Origin: Leptospira sp. 96542
GTDB taxonomy: Bacteria > Spirochaetota > Leptospiria > Leptospirales > Leptospiraceae
NCBI GenBank assembly: GCA_029310945.1
Contig: JARJFC010000005.1
Location: 1 to 64,000, forward strand
Direction: 5' to 3'
DNA length: 64,000 nucleotides
The notes beneath the pieces were generated by a model, which saw only the letters and a program-made list of their open reading frames with translations, had not been told where the DNA came from and did no database searches. Both the position numbers and the translations under genes were made by a program. Positions 1-10,417 of this stretch are shown one piece after another. Numbering within the stretch: position 1 is the first letter of the stretch; every line of letters begins with the position of its first letter.

Positions 1-812
1 CCTTCCTCTTCGTCTTCGTTCATATTCTCATCTCCAAGCCCCGAACCCGTGAGTAACTCTTGGTTTAATGAATGTTTCCGAAGTTCTTCCATATCAAATT
101 TCGCTGGATTCATACCTGGGATGTCAAACTTTGCTAGAGGATGCCCAGTAATGGCACTCACAACTTCTTCAGGTAACATAAGTTTGCGGGCGATTTCGGC
201 TGATAAATTTACCGAACTGGACAACGGGTCTCCAACAAACGTTTGCTTATATAGAACATCTTTTGATAAACCAATGTCTGCGCATAAACCTGCAAGAAAG
301 GAATACCTGTTTACCATTTTAAACATGTATTTTTTCTGGATGACAGCACCCAAACACAAAAGGCCAAAATCAGCAATATAATTAAAAAACTCTTTATGAT
401 TCAATAATATTCTAAAAAAGGACAAGGCAATAGGTTTTGAATAAAATGAATTTTGAATAATACCTTTAAGGCTCGCCATTCTTTCGGCGTTTTGTTCATA
501 GAGGTGAAAAATAAATTCGTTATTTCGATCTTCGATTCGTTTGAGTACTGCTTTACACAAAACAAATTTTAGCATCCGCATTAAATCCTTTGACATTGCA
601 AGTTTAAATGCGGGGATAAAGTTACCGTCCATCCCCGCCAGTTTGTTTAGGAGATTTTCTTTGATCGCAACTTTTTCTTTGATGAGGATATTGCCATTTT
701 TATCGATGATGGGTTCACTCAGTGAAACTGAGCCTAACAAATCATAATCCACTACAAAATTTTTGAATTCGTTGAACTCAATGAATTCAAGGCCAGTATT
801 TGATATTTTCAT
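1..812 (-). CDS. HD-domain-like hypothetical protein, C-terminus cut by window edge
   Basis: An open minus-strand frame runs from an ATG at 812 to the window edge without a stop (270 codons read). Residues about 20-60 (YDLLGSVSLSEPIID, then KNGNILIKEKVAI) resemble the short N-terminal module that precedes HD-GYP domains. The segment around YSFLAGLCADIGL looks like the HD-core helix AALLHDIGK with the metal-binding His-Asp replaced by Ala-Asp, so phosphodiesterase activity is doubtful. The visible C-terminal part becomes acidic (NEDEEE). It is divergent from pdhA with about 100 bp between the starts. Seen: frame and motif remnants. Inferred: a degenerate HD-fold regulatory protein. I do not recognise a named gene. 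Confidence 0.75.
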   Translation of the reverse strand, partial: MKISNTGLEFIEFNEFKNFVVDYDLLGSVSLSEPIIDKNGNILIKEKVAIKENLLNKLAGMDGNFIPAFKLAMSKDLMRMLKFVLCKAVLKRIEDRNNEFIFHLYEQNAERMASLKGIIQNSFYSKPIALSFFRILLNHKEFFNYIADFGLLCLGAVIQKKYMFKMVNRYSFLAGLCADIGLSKDVLYKQTFVGDPLSSSVNLSAEIARKLMLPEEVVSAITGHPLAKFDIPGMNPAKFDMEELRKHSLNQELLTGSGLGDENMNEDEEE

Positions 813-915
813 GCGCTTTATTGTAAACTATCTCTGAAACGCCTCCCATCGCAAGATTTTTGCTTTGCAATCTCGTCTAAATGCTGTAGTTTTTTAAAGG
901 TTTTTGGAGGTTCAA

Positions 916-1902
916 TTGGTTTCTTCTATCCCTAAGGACTCACATTCTGTAAGTGAGTTGAAAGAATTCTACAGACAAATGGTACTTATACGTAAGTTTG
1001 AAGAGGCAGCTGCCAAAGCCTACAGTGTGGGAAAGATTGGTGGTTTTTTACATTTATACATCGGACAAGAAGCTGTGGGAGTTGGTTCCATCGCAAGCCT
1101 CACTCCCAATGATTATATTGTTTCCACATACCGCGATCATGGGCACGCAATTGCACGTGGGCTAGATCCAAAATTTCTCATGGCTGAACTTTTTGGAAAA
1201 GAGACGGGTGTCTCTAAGGGCAATGGAGGTTCGATGCATTTTTTTGATCGGAATGCACATTTTATGGGTGGGCACGGAATTGTTGGTGGGCATATCTCAC
1301 TCGCCGCAGGCATCGCCTTTGCGTCCAAATTCAAAAAAGAAAATTCTGTAACCATTTGTTTTTTTGGCGAAGGAGCAGCAAACATAGGCAGTTTCCACGA
1401 AGGACTCAATTTAGCAGCCATTTGGAAATTACCTGTAGTTTTCATTTGTGAGAACAACCATTATGCGATGGGAACCCCAGAGTATAGAGCACTTGCCGTT
1501 AAAGATGTTTCTGTCAGAGCCTATGCTTATGATATGGCGCGCGACCATATCGAAGGTGATGAAGTGAGGAAGGTGCGTGACCATGTCTCAGTTGCCGTGG
1601 AACGAGCACGCAGGGGTGAGGGACCAACTCTCATCGAAGTTTCCACCTACCGGTTTCGGGGGCATTCCATGTCGGATCCTGCGAAATACCGCACCAAAGA
1701 AGAATTGGAATCTTACAAAAAGAAAGACCCTCTCCTCCGTGCAAGGCAGGAACTTACGCTAGCTGGCATTAAGGAAGAGGAACTAGCAAAATTAGAGTCA
1801 GATGTCCAAACACAAGTGGACGAAGCCTACTCGTTTGCCGAAACTTCCAGTGAACCAAAACCCGCGCAACTTTATAAATATGTTTATGCGGAGGATAAAT
1901 AG
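916..1902 (+). CDS. pdhA: Pyruvate dehydrogenase E1 component, alpha subunit
   Basis: This is the thiamine-diphosphate-dependent E1 alpha chain that, with PdhB, decarboxylates pyruvate and transfers acetyl to the E2 lipoyl arm. Family hallmarks are GQEAVGVGS near the N-terminus, YRDHGHAIARG, GKGGSMH-like KGNGGSMHFFD, the ThDP motif GEGAANIGSFHEGLN...ENNHYAMGT, and RFRGHSMSDPAKYR with the regulatory-loop serine. The frame could open at TTG 904, but a strong GGAGG at 906-910 lies inside that extension, 5 nt before TTG 916, so 916 is preferred (328 residues, normal length). It is first in a pdhA-pdhB-pdhC operon; the pdhB ATG directly follows its stop. Confidence 0.95.
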   Translation: MVSSIPKDSHSVSELKEFYRQMVLIRKFEEAAAKAYSVGKIGGFLHLYIGQEAVGVGSIASLTPNDYIVSTYRDHGHAIARGLDPKFLMAELFGKETGVSKGNGGSMHFFDRNAHFMGGHGIVGGHISLAAGIAFASKFKKENSVTICFFGEGAANIGSFHEGLNLAAIWKLPVVFICENNHYAMGTPEYRALAVKDVSVRAYAYDMARDHIEGDEVRKVRDHVSVAVERARRGEGPTLIEVSTYRFRGHSMSDPAKYRTKEELESYKKKDPLLRARQELTLAGIKEEELAKLESDVQTQVDEAYSFAETSSEPKPAQLYKYVYAEDK

Positions 1903-2877
1903 ATGGCTCTACTAACTTACCGCGAAGCATTGAACCGAGCCATGGTGGAAGAAATGAAACTCGATCCATCCATATACCTAATGGGAGAAGAAGTGGGTCA
2001 TTACCAAGGAGCCTACAAAGTGTCCCAAGGCATGCTTGAACTCTTTGGAGAAGAACGAGTGATAGACACTCCTATTTCGGAAAATGGTTTTGCAGGAATC
2101 GGTGTGGGTTCCGCGATGGTTGGTCTCAGACCCATCATCGAGTTTATGACATGGAATTTTTCACTGGTTGCCATTGACCAAATCATCAATTCTGCAGCCA
2201 AAATGAATTATATGAGTGGAGGACAATTTCCGATGCCCATCGTCTTTCGAGGTGCAGGCGGTGCAGGAGGAAGGCTTGCGGCACAACATTCCCAAGCCTT
2301 TGAATCTTGGTATGCCCATGTCCCAGGACTCAAAGTGGTGAGCCCTGCCACACCGAAAGATGCCTGTGGGTTACTCAAATCCTCCATACGCGATAACAAC
2401 CCCATCATCTTCATTGAATCAGAAGTATTGTATGGAACCAAGGGGGAAGTGCCAGATTCTGAATACATCATCCCACTCGGCAAAGGTGAAATCAAACGAA
2501 GGGGAACCGATATAACAATCATTACTTGGTCAAGGGCACTTGGGTTTTCCCTCGAAGCAGCAAACATTTTAGAAAAAGAAGGGATCTCTGTGGAGATTGT
2601 TGATTTACGAACCATAAGACCTCTCGATGAAGAATTGATTTATGAATCTGTAAAAAAAACAAATAAGGCAGTGGTTGTGGAAGAAGGTTGGCCTGTGGCA
2701 GGATTTGGAGCGCAAGTGGCTTATCTCATCCAAAAAAATGTTTTTTCCTACTTAGACCACCCCGTAGAACGAGTGACCCAAAAAGATGTTCCCATGTCTT
2801 ATGCGGCCAATTTAGAACGGTTGAGTTTGCCCAATGCAGAACGAGTGGCAGAAACCATCCGAGAGATGTTACGATAG
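1903..2877 (+). CDS. pdhB: Pyruvate dehydrogenase E1 component, beta subunit
   Basis: E1 beta completes the heterotetrameric alpha2beta2 pyruvate dehydrogenase. The 324-residue length fits the family. Visible motifs are LTYREALNRAM at the N-terminus, YLMGEEVGHYQGAYKVSQG, DTPISENGFAGIGVGSAM, EFMTWNF, QHSQAFE and KVVSPATPKDACGLLK, followed by the transketolase C-terminal domain (VEIVDLRTIRPLD, VVVEEGWP). The ATG abuts the pdhA stop with a GGAGG-type site at the end of pdhA, implying coupled translation. A split alpha/beta E1, rather than the single-chain E1 of enterobacteria, fits spirochaetes and Gram-positives. Confidence 0.95.
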   Translation: MALLTYREALNRAMVEEMKLDPSIYLMGEEVGHYQGAYKVSQGMLELFGEERVIDTPISENGFAGIGVGSAMVGLRPIIEFMTWNFSLVAIDQIINSAAKMNYMSGGQFPMPIVFRGAGGAGGRLAAQHSQAFESWYAHVPGLKVVSPATPKDACGLLKSSIRDNNPIIFIESEVLYGTKGEVPDSEYIIPLGKGEIKRRGTDITIITWSRALGFSLEAANILEKEGISVEIVDLRTIRPLDEELIYESVKKTNKAVVVEEGWPVAGFGAQVAYLIQKNVFSYLDHPVERVTQKDVPMSYAANLERLSLPNAERVAETIREMLR

Positions 2878-2888
2878 GATTTTAAGAT

Positions 2889-4213
<1,325 letters not shown>

Positions 4214-4217
<4 letters not shown>

Positions 4218-4426
4218 GCGGCAAAGAAGTCAGCACTGCGGATGTCAGCAATGGGGATTTTCACAACGCCCGTTGCCAAGTTCCCGATGACGATATCATC
4301 CAACATTTGGCGGTTTTTATCGAGTTCGATGCTCTTTCCGTCTTTTAGGTGGAGGACAATGTCTATCCCCCTGTAGTGGATGTATCTTTCGAGAGTGTTT
4401 TTGAATTTATGTGCTTTGTCTTCCAT
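4214..4426 (-). CDS. Small conserved hypothetical protein (70 aa)
   Basis: A 70-residue reading frame convergent with pdhC and overlapping its last 4 bp. The protein ([25 protein letters not shown], split here for length as [16 protein letters not shown] and KSIELDKNR, then [23 protein letters not shown]) alternates beta strands in the manner of a small SH3-like or Sm-like barrel. It has no signal peptide or membrane segment. The coherent fold-like pattern and the clean gap to fliG favour a real gene. I do not recognise the family and assign no function. Confidence 0.6.
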
Positions 4427-4553
4427 CTGGTAATGTTTCCCTTATTTGTAACTTACAGAGGGTATCGTACGAAGTTGGGGAAACTTTAGAAAATTTTGTC
4501 TCATTAGCGAAGTTTTTTTTGACAGTTGGTGCGAATCTGGAGAATTATGTCAC

Positions 4554-5573
4554 ATGAAGCGAGAGAACGAAACCAGTGCCACCCCAGGGGTGAGAAAGGC
4601 AGCCCTACTCCTATTGTCTTTAGGGAAAGACCAAGCGGCGGAGGTTTTGAAACACCTGGACGACAGTATGCTCGAAGCCGTCATCGTGGAGATGTCGAAG
4701 ATTCGTTCCGTTTCGAAAGAAGAAAAAGAATCCATTCTAGGTGATTTTCATAAGACCATCACCGACTTAAAGGATGGGGCAAGCGGCGGGATTTCGACCG
4801 CAAAACACCTGCTAGAGCAAACGGTTGGTTTGGAAAAAGCAAACGTTATCTTAAAAAAAATAAACAAAGAAGAGACAAAAAACGATTTTGAATTTTTAAA
4901 CCAAGTGGAGCCAACAGTTTTGCAGGCAATCCTTGCCTCAGAATCCCCCCAGATAGTGGCAGTGACCCTCTCTCATCTTGATCCCAAAAAAGCAGCTGAC
5001 GTTTTGAAACTGTTTCCCAAACCCGAACAAGCAAAGATTGCCGTACGATTGGCGACAACCTCCAAAACCCATCCTGATGTGATCCAAAACATTGCCAAAA
5101 TTTTGAAAAAAAGATACGAAGAACGCGACAAACAGGAATACTCCGAAGCGGGAGGTGCCCATGTTTTGGCAAACATCTTAAACTTTATGGAAAAAGGTGT
5201 GGAAGAAACCATTTTACAAGAGCTAGATTCCGAATCGCCAGAAGTGGCAGACCAAGTAAGAGAAAAACTCTATACCTTCGAAGACATCCTTTCCCTCGAT
5301 AATAAAGAAATGCGAATCCTCATCAACCAATTGGCGGATGATACAGCCATTTCCCTTGCGATCCGTGGTGCGGGGGATGAAATTCGTAAGAAAATTTTGT
5401 ACAATATGAGCCAGAACAGGTCGCAAGATATTTTGGATGCCATTGATATGAAACCAAGAGTCACCTTACGCGAGATAAACGAAGCTAGAAGTAAAATTGT
5501 TCAGGCTGCGAGGATCTTAGAAGAAGATGGGCAAATTCTCTTCAAAAAAGAGAAAGAAGAATACATCGAATAA
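4554..5573 (+). CDS. fliG: Flagellar motor switch protein FliG
   Basis: FliG is the rotor protein that couples stator torque to periplasmic flagellar rotation. The 339 residues span the usual FliG-N (GVRKAALLLLSLGKDQAAEVLKHL), FliG-M with ESPQIVAVTLSHL in place of the canonical EHPQ motif, and FliG-C with the charged torque helix (IRGAGDEIRKKILYNMS) and the conserved end REINEARSKIVQAARIL. The start at 4554 has a GGAGA about 10 nt upstream. The gene stands alone here. Spirochaetes often carry several fliG paralogues; which one this is cannot be told from the window. Confidence 0.93.
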   Translation: MKRENETSATPGVRKAALLLLSLGKDQAAEVLKHLDDSMLEAVIVEMSKIRSVSKEEKESILGDFHKTITDLKDGASGGISTAKHLLEQTVGLEKANVILKKINKEETKNDFEFLNQVEPTVLQAILASESPQIVAVTLSHLDPKKAADVLKLFPKPEQAKIAVRLATTSKTHPDVIQNIAKILKKRYEERDKQEYSEAGGAHVLANILNFMEKGVEETILQELDSESPEVADQVREKLYTFEDILSLDNKEMRILINQLADDTAISLAIRGAGDEIRKKILYNMSQNRSQDILDAIDMKPRVTLREINEARSKIVQAARILEEDGQILFKKEKEEYIE

Positions 5574-5582
5574 AATTCTGTG

Positions 5583-5659
<77 letters not shown>

Positions 5660-5764
5660 ACTACACGGATAAAAGCCACAGTAAAAGATAAGAGTTTCAG
5701 GTCAACAAAGATTATTTGTTTTATTGCAAAGGCAAATAATTTTTAGAACTTGGTATCTATCCCC

Positions 5765-6439
5765 ATGCATCTTGAAGAAAAAAAAGCAAAAGATCTTTTC
5801 CAGGATCGAATTTTCACGATCTCTAATTTTTTATCCATTTCTCGTGTATTATTATTGCCGTTTTTTTTTCAGAGCACTTACGAATTTGCAAAAAATCCGA
5901 ACAATAAAACTGCATTTTTTTTATCAGTTATCTACTGTTTGGCGGCAGTTTTATCAGATTATTTGGACGGACTCTTTGCGAGGTTATTAAAACAAGAAAC
6001 CACACTCGGTAGGTATTTGGATCCCGTTTGCGATAAACTTGTGACCTTGGGAGGTTTGACTGTTGCAAATATACATTTTCAATTTCCCATTTGGGTTTTA
6101 ATCGTTTATACAATCAGGGAAATACTTGGTGTATGGCTAGGCGGTTTTTTGTATTTAAAACGTGGATTACAAGGCCGCCCCAATTGGTGGGGAAAATTTG
6201 GCGTGGGAATCGTGGCAGTTTCAGTACTTTGGTATATGTCTGTTCCCTACTTTGTACTCAATGGAACCAATTATCCCATTTTACTCAAACCAGAAATTTC
6301 AGCCTATGTTCTTATGTTAGTTTTGGTATTGGGGGTGTTCGCTTATACGATTCGTTATTGGAACATTGTATTACACCCTGAATCCATCGAACTCGACCCA
6401 GAAAATAAAAAACAGGCAAAAAAATACCAAAAAATTTGA
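5765..6439 (+). CDS. pgsA: CDP-alcohol phosphatidyltransferase (PgsA-like)
   Basis: This inner-membrane enzyme makes a phospholipid head-group precursor, probably phosphatidylglycerol phosphate from CDP-diacylglycerol and glycerol-3-phosphate. The signature DX2DGX2ARX8GX3DX3D is intact as DYLDGLFAR...TLGRYLDPVCDK (about residues 65-92). Several hydrophobic helices follow. The frame extends to TTG 5750, but ATG 5765 gives the usual short cytosolic N-terminus; neither has a convincing Shine-Dalgarno site. Substrate choice (PgsA versus another family member) is inferred from resemblance only. Confidence 0.8.
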   Translation: MHLEEKKAKDLFQDRIFTISNFLSISRVLLLPFFFQSTYEFAKNPNNKTAFFLSVIYCLAAVLSDYLDGLFARLLKQETTLGRYLDPVCDKLVTLGGLTVANIHFQFPIWVLIVYTIREILGVWLGGFLYLKRGLQGRPNWWGKFGVGIVAVSVLWYMSVPYFVLNGTNYPILLKPEISAYVLMLVLVLGVFAYTIRYWNIVLHPESIELDPENKKQAKKYQKI

Positions 6440-6445
6440 TTTTGC

Positions 6446-6483
6446 CCACCAAACAAAGTAAGACAAGAATCTATGTTTGGTGG
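6446..6483. repeat. 10-bp inverted repeat between convergent genes
   Basis: CCACCAAACA (6446-6455) and TGTTTGGTGG (6474-6483) are perfect complements separated by 18 nt, between the pgsA stop and the end of the ankyrin gene. There is no T-run, so it is not a standard intrinsic terminator. It could still limit convergent read-through. Confidence 0.45.
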
Positions 6484-6545
6484 TGCGAACAAAGAGCAAA
6501 CAGTCAATCTAAATTATACACCTATTTTAATTCAATGTAGATTTA

Positions 6546-7400
6546 TTATTTCAAAAGGCCTTTTGCTTTTTTACGGAGTAAATACCATTCATACATATTT
6601 TGTCCTGTTTCTGTCCAAACAAACTCAGAATAATGATAGTCTTTGCCATCAGCTGCATTGCGAGTGAGACTTGAAAAGTTTTTTGGGTTTTCATACACTG
6701 CCTTTGCAATGTTTTCGGGCATGATGGTGACGGCACCGGTAAAAATATGTTTGTATTCTTTTAATATTTTACCTTCCGTGGCTTTAGCCATAGCATCTGT
6801 TAGAGTGAGTTCCTTGATACCTTTGGTTTTGAGATAATTTAAAAATTCTGGTTTTTTTTGGCTTCGTTTGGCCTCTGCCATATCCAAAATTAGATTTTTA
6901 CCATTGGAGGAATATACATTCACATTGGCTCCAGCACCAACAAGTAATTTAACAAGTTCCAAGTTTTCTTTACGGATTGCATTCCAAAGGGCAAGGTCAT
7001 GATCCACTGTAAACGTATACTCTCGGTAACCTGCAATGTTCGGATTTGCTCCTTTGGCGATTAAAAGTTTCGCAATTTCCACATTGGAAACACGATCGAG
7101 TGCGGTACGAGAACCCCATCTGTACCGCATCCTCATTCCTGCAATGCGATCCGTATAATCACATTCGTTAGAACGATTGTTGATGCCTGGATTTTTCTCG
7201 AGGATGAGTTTTACGAGTTCAACGTCTCCCGAAGAAGCGGCAATGGTGAGAGAATGGAAACAATCGGAAGTTTCATTGACATCTGCTCCTTCCATAACCA
7301 TTTTTTTGGCTGCGTCCAATTTGCCCGCCTCGATTGTATAAGGCAAACTTGAACAAGCACCAAACAAAGAAAATAAAACCAATAGAAAAATTTGTTTCAT
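6546..7400 (-). CDS. Ankyrin-repeat lipoprotein
   Basis: The N-terminus MKQIFLLVLFSLFGACSS is a lipoprotein signal peptide with lipobox LFGA-C16, so the protein should be lipidated and membrane-anchored facing the periplasm or surface. Residues about 20-190 contain ankyrin repeats (IEAGKLDAAKKMVMEGADVNE, split by helix-turn-helix spacing; LTIAASSGDVELVKLILEKNPGINN; IAKLLIAKGANPN; LELVKLLVGAGANVNV). The C-terminal ~90 residues match nothing I recognise. Ankyrin repeats bind proteins; the partner is unknown. It heads a minus-strand block of exported proteins. Confidence 0.85.
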   Translation of the reverse strand: MKQIFLLVLFSLFGACSSLPYTIEAGKLDAAKKMVMEGADVNETSDCFHSLTIAASSGDVELVKLILEKNPGINNRSNECDYTDRIAGMRMRYRWGSRTALDRVSNVEIAKLLIAKGANPNIAGYREYTFTVDHDLALWNAIRKENLELVKLLVGAGANVNVYSSNGKNLILDMAEAKRSQKKPEFLNYLKTKGIKELTLTDAMAKATEGKILKEYKHIFTGAVTIMPENIAKAVYENPKNFSSLTRNAADGKDYHYSEFVWTETGQNMYEWYLLRKKAKGLLK

Positions 7401-7526
7401 AAACCAAATTCTTAAAACTTAATTTTCATATTGCAAGTTGTTTTAATTCTTAAAAAATAAATTTTAAAAGTTTTTCCGCACGAAAGAAAATACAAAGATA
7501 AAATTTAAAAACAATAGCCTGTCAGT

Positions 7527-8267
7527 TTAAAACTGAATGCCAGCATGAACACTCAAAGTAGCAAACTTAGAAACACCATTAGATGGATAACCTCTTCCAA
7601 AAAAAACATCCATCGGGTAATATAACGAAACAATCTGATTTGCGTTATGATGAAAGGATGCAGGGTCAAACAAAATATCTCGTTTGGCCTCTTGTGCCCC
7701 GCGTATCGTATACTCACATTCGACTCCCAGAAGGAAATGTTCAAAGAATGTATGCCTATACCCTAAGGAAACATTTGCCACTGCGCGGTCTCCAAAATTT
7801 AGCTTTGTGATGACCGGATGAACTAACAACCGTCTGCTACTAGTAAATGAAAAATCGTTGGATTGTTTTATTGTGTAACCTCTTTCAATACCCAAACCCA
7901 AAGATAGATAAAAATTATAAAAGAAAAAATAATTTAGTTTCAACATTCCTGTTTCATTTTTCATTCCCATTTCTGATTTTAAAACACGGAAACTGTCTAT
8001 TTGTGGTAAAAAACGATATTCTCTCTCGGCATTTTCTCCTGGCAAATAGGAAACACCGAACAATAAATTATTGGTGAAACCATAATATATTTGAAAAAAA
8101 CCTTTGGCATCTCTATTATCGTTAAGTTTTTGATTAAAATTGTTTTCAAAAGCATTGTATAATACTTGAATTTTACCTTGCCTTGTTTTTAAATCAGAAT
8201 TAGAATCTGTTTCTACCGCTAACAAAGATGAGATACAAAAAAAGAATACAGCTAAAAATCGAATCAT
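7527..8267 (-). CDS. Putative outer-membrane beta-barrel protein
   Basis: A 246-residue protein with a type I signal peptide (MIRFLAVFFFCISSLLA) and no lipobox cysteine near the cleavage region. The rest alternates aromatic and polar residues in short strands (FFQIYYGFTNNLLFGVSYL, LKLNYFFFYNFYLSLGLGIE, VANVSLGYRHTFFEHFLLG) and ends in Phe (SVHAGIQF), the C-terminal beta-signal used by the BAM machinery. This supports an outer-membrane barrel of about 8-10 strands. The role is unknown. It shares orientation with the ankyrin lipoprotein, 126 bp upstream of it. Confidence 0.75.
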   Translation of the reverse strand: MIRFLAVFFFCISSLLAVETDSNSDLKTRQGKIQVLYNAFENNFNQKLNDNRDAKGFFQIYYGFTNNLLFGVSYLPGENAEREYRFLPQIDSFRVLKSEMGMKNETGMLKLNYFFFYNFYLSLGLGIERGYTIKQSNDFSFTSSRRLLVHPVITKLNFGDRAVANVSLGYRHTFFEHFLLGVECEYTIRGAQEAKRDILFDPASFHHNANQIVSLYYPMDVFFGRGYPSNGVSKFATLSVHAGIQF

Positions 8268-8292
8268 TGGATGCTCACTTATGATCTGTTAC

Positions 8293-8997
8293 TTAGTATA
8301 ACTTTGTCACTAAAATTTTAGAGCTTGATTCAGTTAAAATTTCACAAGTATCAATCCAATCCTCATCATTTCCACCACAAATGAGAAATTTACCACCTGA
8401 GAGCCCATTGTTTGTGGCGTAAGCCCTCTTTCGTTGCATTGTTGTTATGTTTGAGATTGTATTTTGATTCAAATTTACATCATAACACTAGTTCTGAAAT
8501 TCAGTTGGGTATACGTTCATATCGGCTCCACCACAAACATATACATGATTATTAGTAGATAACATTGCGGTGTGAGAATGAATCCCTTTTGGTATCGAAG
8601 GGAATGCTCCAAAACTATTATTTCCTCTGTCAAAAATTTCTACTGAATTTGTTGTACGAATAGGATCCACTGGATCTATGATGTAACTTCCAGTAACTAA
8701 TATAAGGTTCTGCGAAATGATTTCGGCCGAATGACTCCTCCGTTTATGCAATAAATCCATAGAACTTTTTAAATTTCCATTTTCAAAATGAAAGACATTC
8801 GAAATGATTCGGTTTTTTTTGCTCGAACCACCAATCAGAAAAACACTGTCTGTTTTATCTGAAACAGACACCATCTCTGATTTTCCATCAGGTGCCAAAA
8901 AATTGGCAAACAGTAACGCAAAAACAAAATCTTCATTTTTAACTTTGGAAGATTCAAAAGTTCCCCGTATAACTAGATCCACCCACAGTTCCACCAT
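8293..8997 (-). pseudogene. Decayed Kelch-repeat protein gene with in-frame stop
   Basis: The minus-strand frame opening at 8997 encodes Kelch-like blades (VFLIGGSSKKNRIISNVFHF, then HAEI-type SHSAEIISQNLILVTGS, then SHTAMLSTNNHVYVCGGADM) and stops at a TAG (8488-8490). The same frame continues after the stop for 65 more codons with another blade (RAYATNNGLSGGKFLICGG, then DTCEIL) before TAA at 8293. One nonsense change therefore appears to have split the gene. The upstream end is also odd: the frame has no natural start, while the +1 frame offers MKILFLRYCLPIFW (ATG near 8946), a signal-peptide-like start that would need a frameshift to join the Kelch frame. Probably non-functional. Confidence 0.7.
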
Positions 8998-10417
8998 TGA
9001 TTGTCGCCACGCTAAATATAGCAGTGGTGCCTTCGTCGAAGTACAATCCTTGGGGGCAATTTAAAAATTGATTGTTGATTACACTCATTGGATTGCTATC
9101 CCCTGCCTCAAACAAACAGTAACGATTGCCCCCACCCGAAGTGGTAAATACGTTGGATGTATAATTCCCAACATCAGCTACCCCCGTCCCATGGTAAATT
9201 GCATAGCTTGTATTTCCTAACCCACCATCGATTGAATTATTCACCAAGCTTACGTTTGATGGGAATGAGGTATTCAATCCATAAGAGATTTGTCCTGTTC
9301 CACCAAATATCGTATTGCCAGATATGATTGGATTATTAGCTTGTGGGGCAGTATACAAAGCATGTGAAGAACCAATGGCATTACCACCAGAAATCGCATT
9401 GAGTGAAATCGTCGGTGCCGATCCAAGATCTATAAAAATACCAAACGAGCCAAATCCAGAAGCTCCTTCAATTAGTGGATTTTCGATGATGAGCGGAGAA
9501 GATGCTGTTACAAGTATAGCAATCGAAATAATAGACCCAGTATTCACATTGCCAGCTAACACTCGATTGTTTCTAATCGTTGGAGAACCAGCCATACAAG
9601 CGAAGGCAACTGATTGAAACAAAACATTTGGATTTGAAGCTCCTTGGATAGTAAATCCATCGACAACAGTGGCTGAGGTTATTGACCCACCTGCGGTGAT
9701 TGCCATTGAATTGCCAACTGCCAACGTTGAGGTATCGATAATTTTTGAAATATAGAGGTTAGAATTTCGATTGGTAAATTCTTTATTGAATCCACCATAC
9801 AAAGAAACACCTTCTACCAAATTCAAAGTTGTTCCTGTAACGAAATAATCGCCTTCTGCAATAAGAATAGCAGCAGGTGTTACTGCACCCGAAATTGCAC
9901 CACTTACTGTTTGTTTTGGTGATGATGTATCAGTTCCCGAATCGGTGTCATTTCCGAACGTATTCGCATAGTAAATATTAGTGCTGGAAGAAAGAATTGT
10001 ATATATACCTCGTATTGGCAATAATTTAATTCCGTGTATATCGTTTCCTTCTATAAGGAAGGTTTGATTGCCTATAGGGTAATTTCCTGATAGGGTGACT
10101 GTGTCATTTTGAACCACTGTTTGCGACCAAATGCCATTGAGTGGTGTACCCAAACTTGCAGAAAAACTTCCTGTATCCATACTTCGATTGAACACAACCT
10201 GGATTTGAGTATCCGAACGAATGACATTTCCGACGGATGGAGAGATACGTGTTTCCAAAGGGGTTGCAAGGTAGAGTAAAGGTAAAAATTTCCAAAGTTC
10301 TTCATTATTTTTCGGCGAATCAAGCTCAAGTAACTTTCTGACGATGGGGTTGTAGAAACAATTGAATTGAAAGAACAAAACAAGGATTAAAAGATGATTG
10401 ATAAATTTATTTCCCAT
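8954..10417 (-). CDS. DUF1565 / Ig-like domain lipoprotein
   Basis: A 487-residue exported protein. The frame is open to 10486, but ATG 10417 gives MGNKFINHLLILVLFFQFNC, a signal peptide with a relaxed spirochaetal lipobox (FN-C20). Residues about 60-140 resemble a Big_5/SbsA Ig-like domain (ISPSVGNVIRSDTQIQVVFN, RSMD). Next comes a DUF1565-type segment (YYANTFGNDTDSGTDTSSPK, TVSGAI, AEGDYF) and then right-handed beta-helix repeats rich in N/G/I (TIRNNRVLAG, PIISGNTIFGG, VSLVNNSIDGG). Such proteins are typical leptospiral surface lipoproteins of unknown ligand. Its 3' end overlaps the decayed Kelch gene by 44 bp. Confidence 0.82.
   Translation of the reverse strand: MGNKFINHLLILVLFFQFNCFYNPIVRKLLELDSPKNNEELWKFLPLLYLATPLETRISPSVGNVIRSDTQIQVVFNRSMDTGSFSASLGTPLNGIWSQTVVQNDTVTLSGNYPIGNQTFLIEGNDIHGIKLLPIRGIYTILSSSTNIYYANTFGNDTDSGTDTSSPKQTVSGAISGAVTPAAILIAEGDYFVTGTTLNLVEGVSLYGGFNKEFTNRNSNLYISKIIDTSTLAVGNSMAITAGGSITSATVVDGFTIQGASNPNVLFQSVAFACMAGSPTIRNNRVLAGNVNTGSIISIAILVTASSPLIIENPLIEGASGFGSFGIFIDLGSAPTISLNAISGGNAIGSSHALYTAPQANNPIISGNTIFGGTGQISYGLNTSFPSNVSLVNNSIDGGLGNTSYAIYHGTGVADVGNYTSNVFTTSGGGNRYCLFEAGDSNPMSVINNQFLNCPQGLYFDEGTTAIFSVATINGGTVGGSSYTGNF

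Noticed and set aside
49..747. Plus-strand frames opposite the first gene
   Set aside because: The minus strand has an uninterrupted 270-codon frame with domain-like sequence here, which explains the open antisense frames.
4519..4548. TTGACA and AATTAT spaced 18 nt before fliG, implying a leaderless transcript
   Set aside because: The -10 match is weak, and the GGAGA site just before the ATG would then be outside the RNA, which is contradictory.
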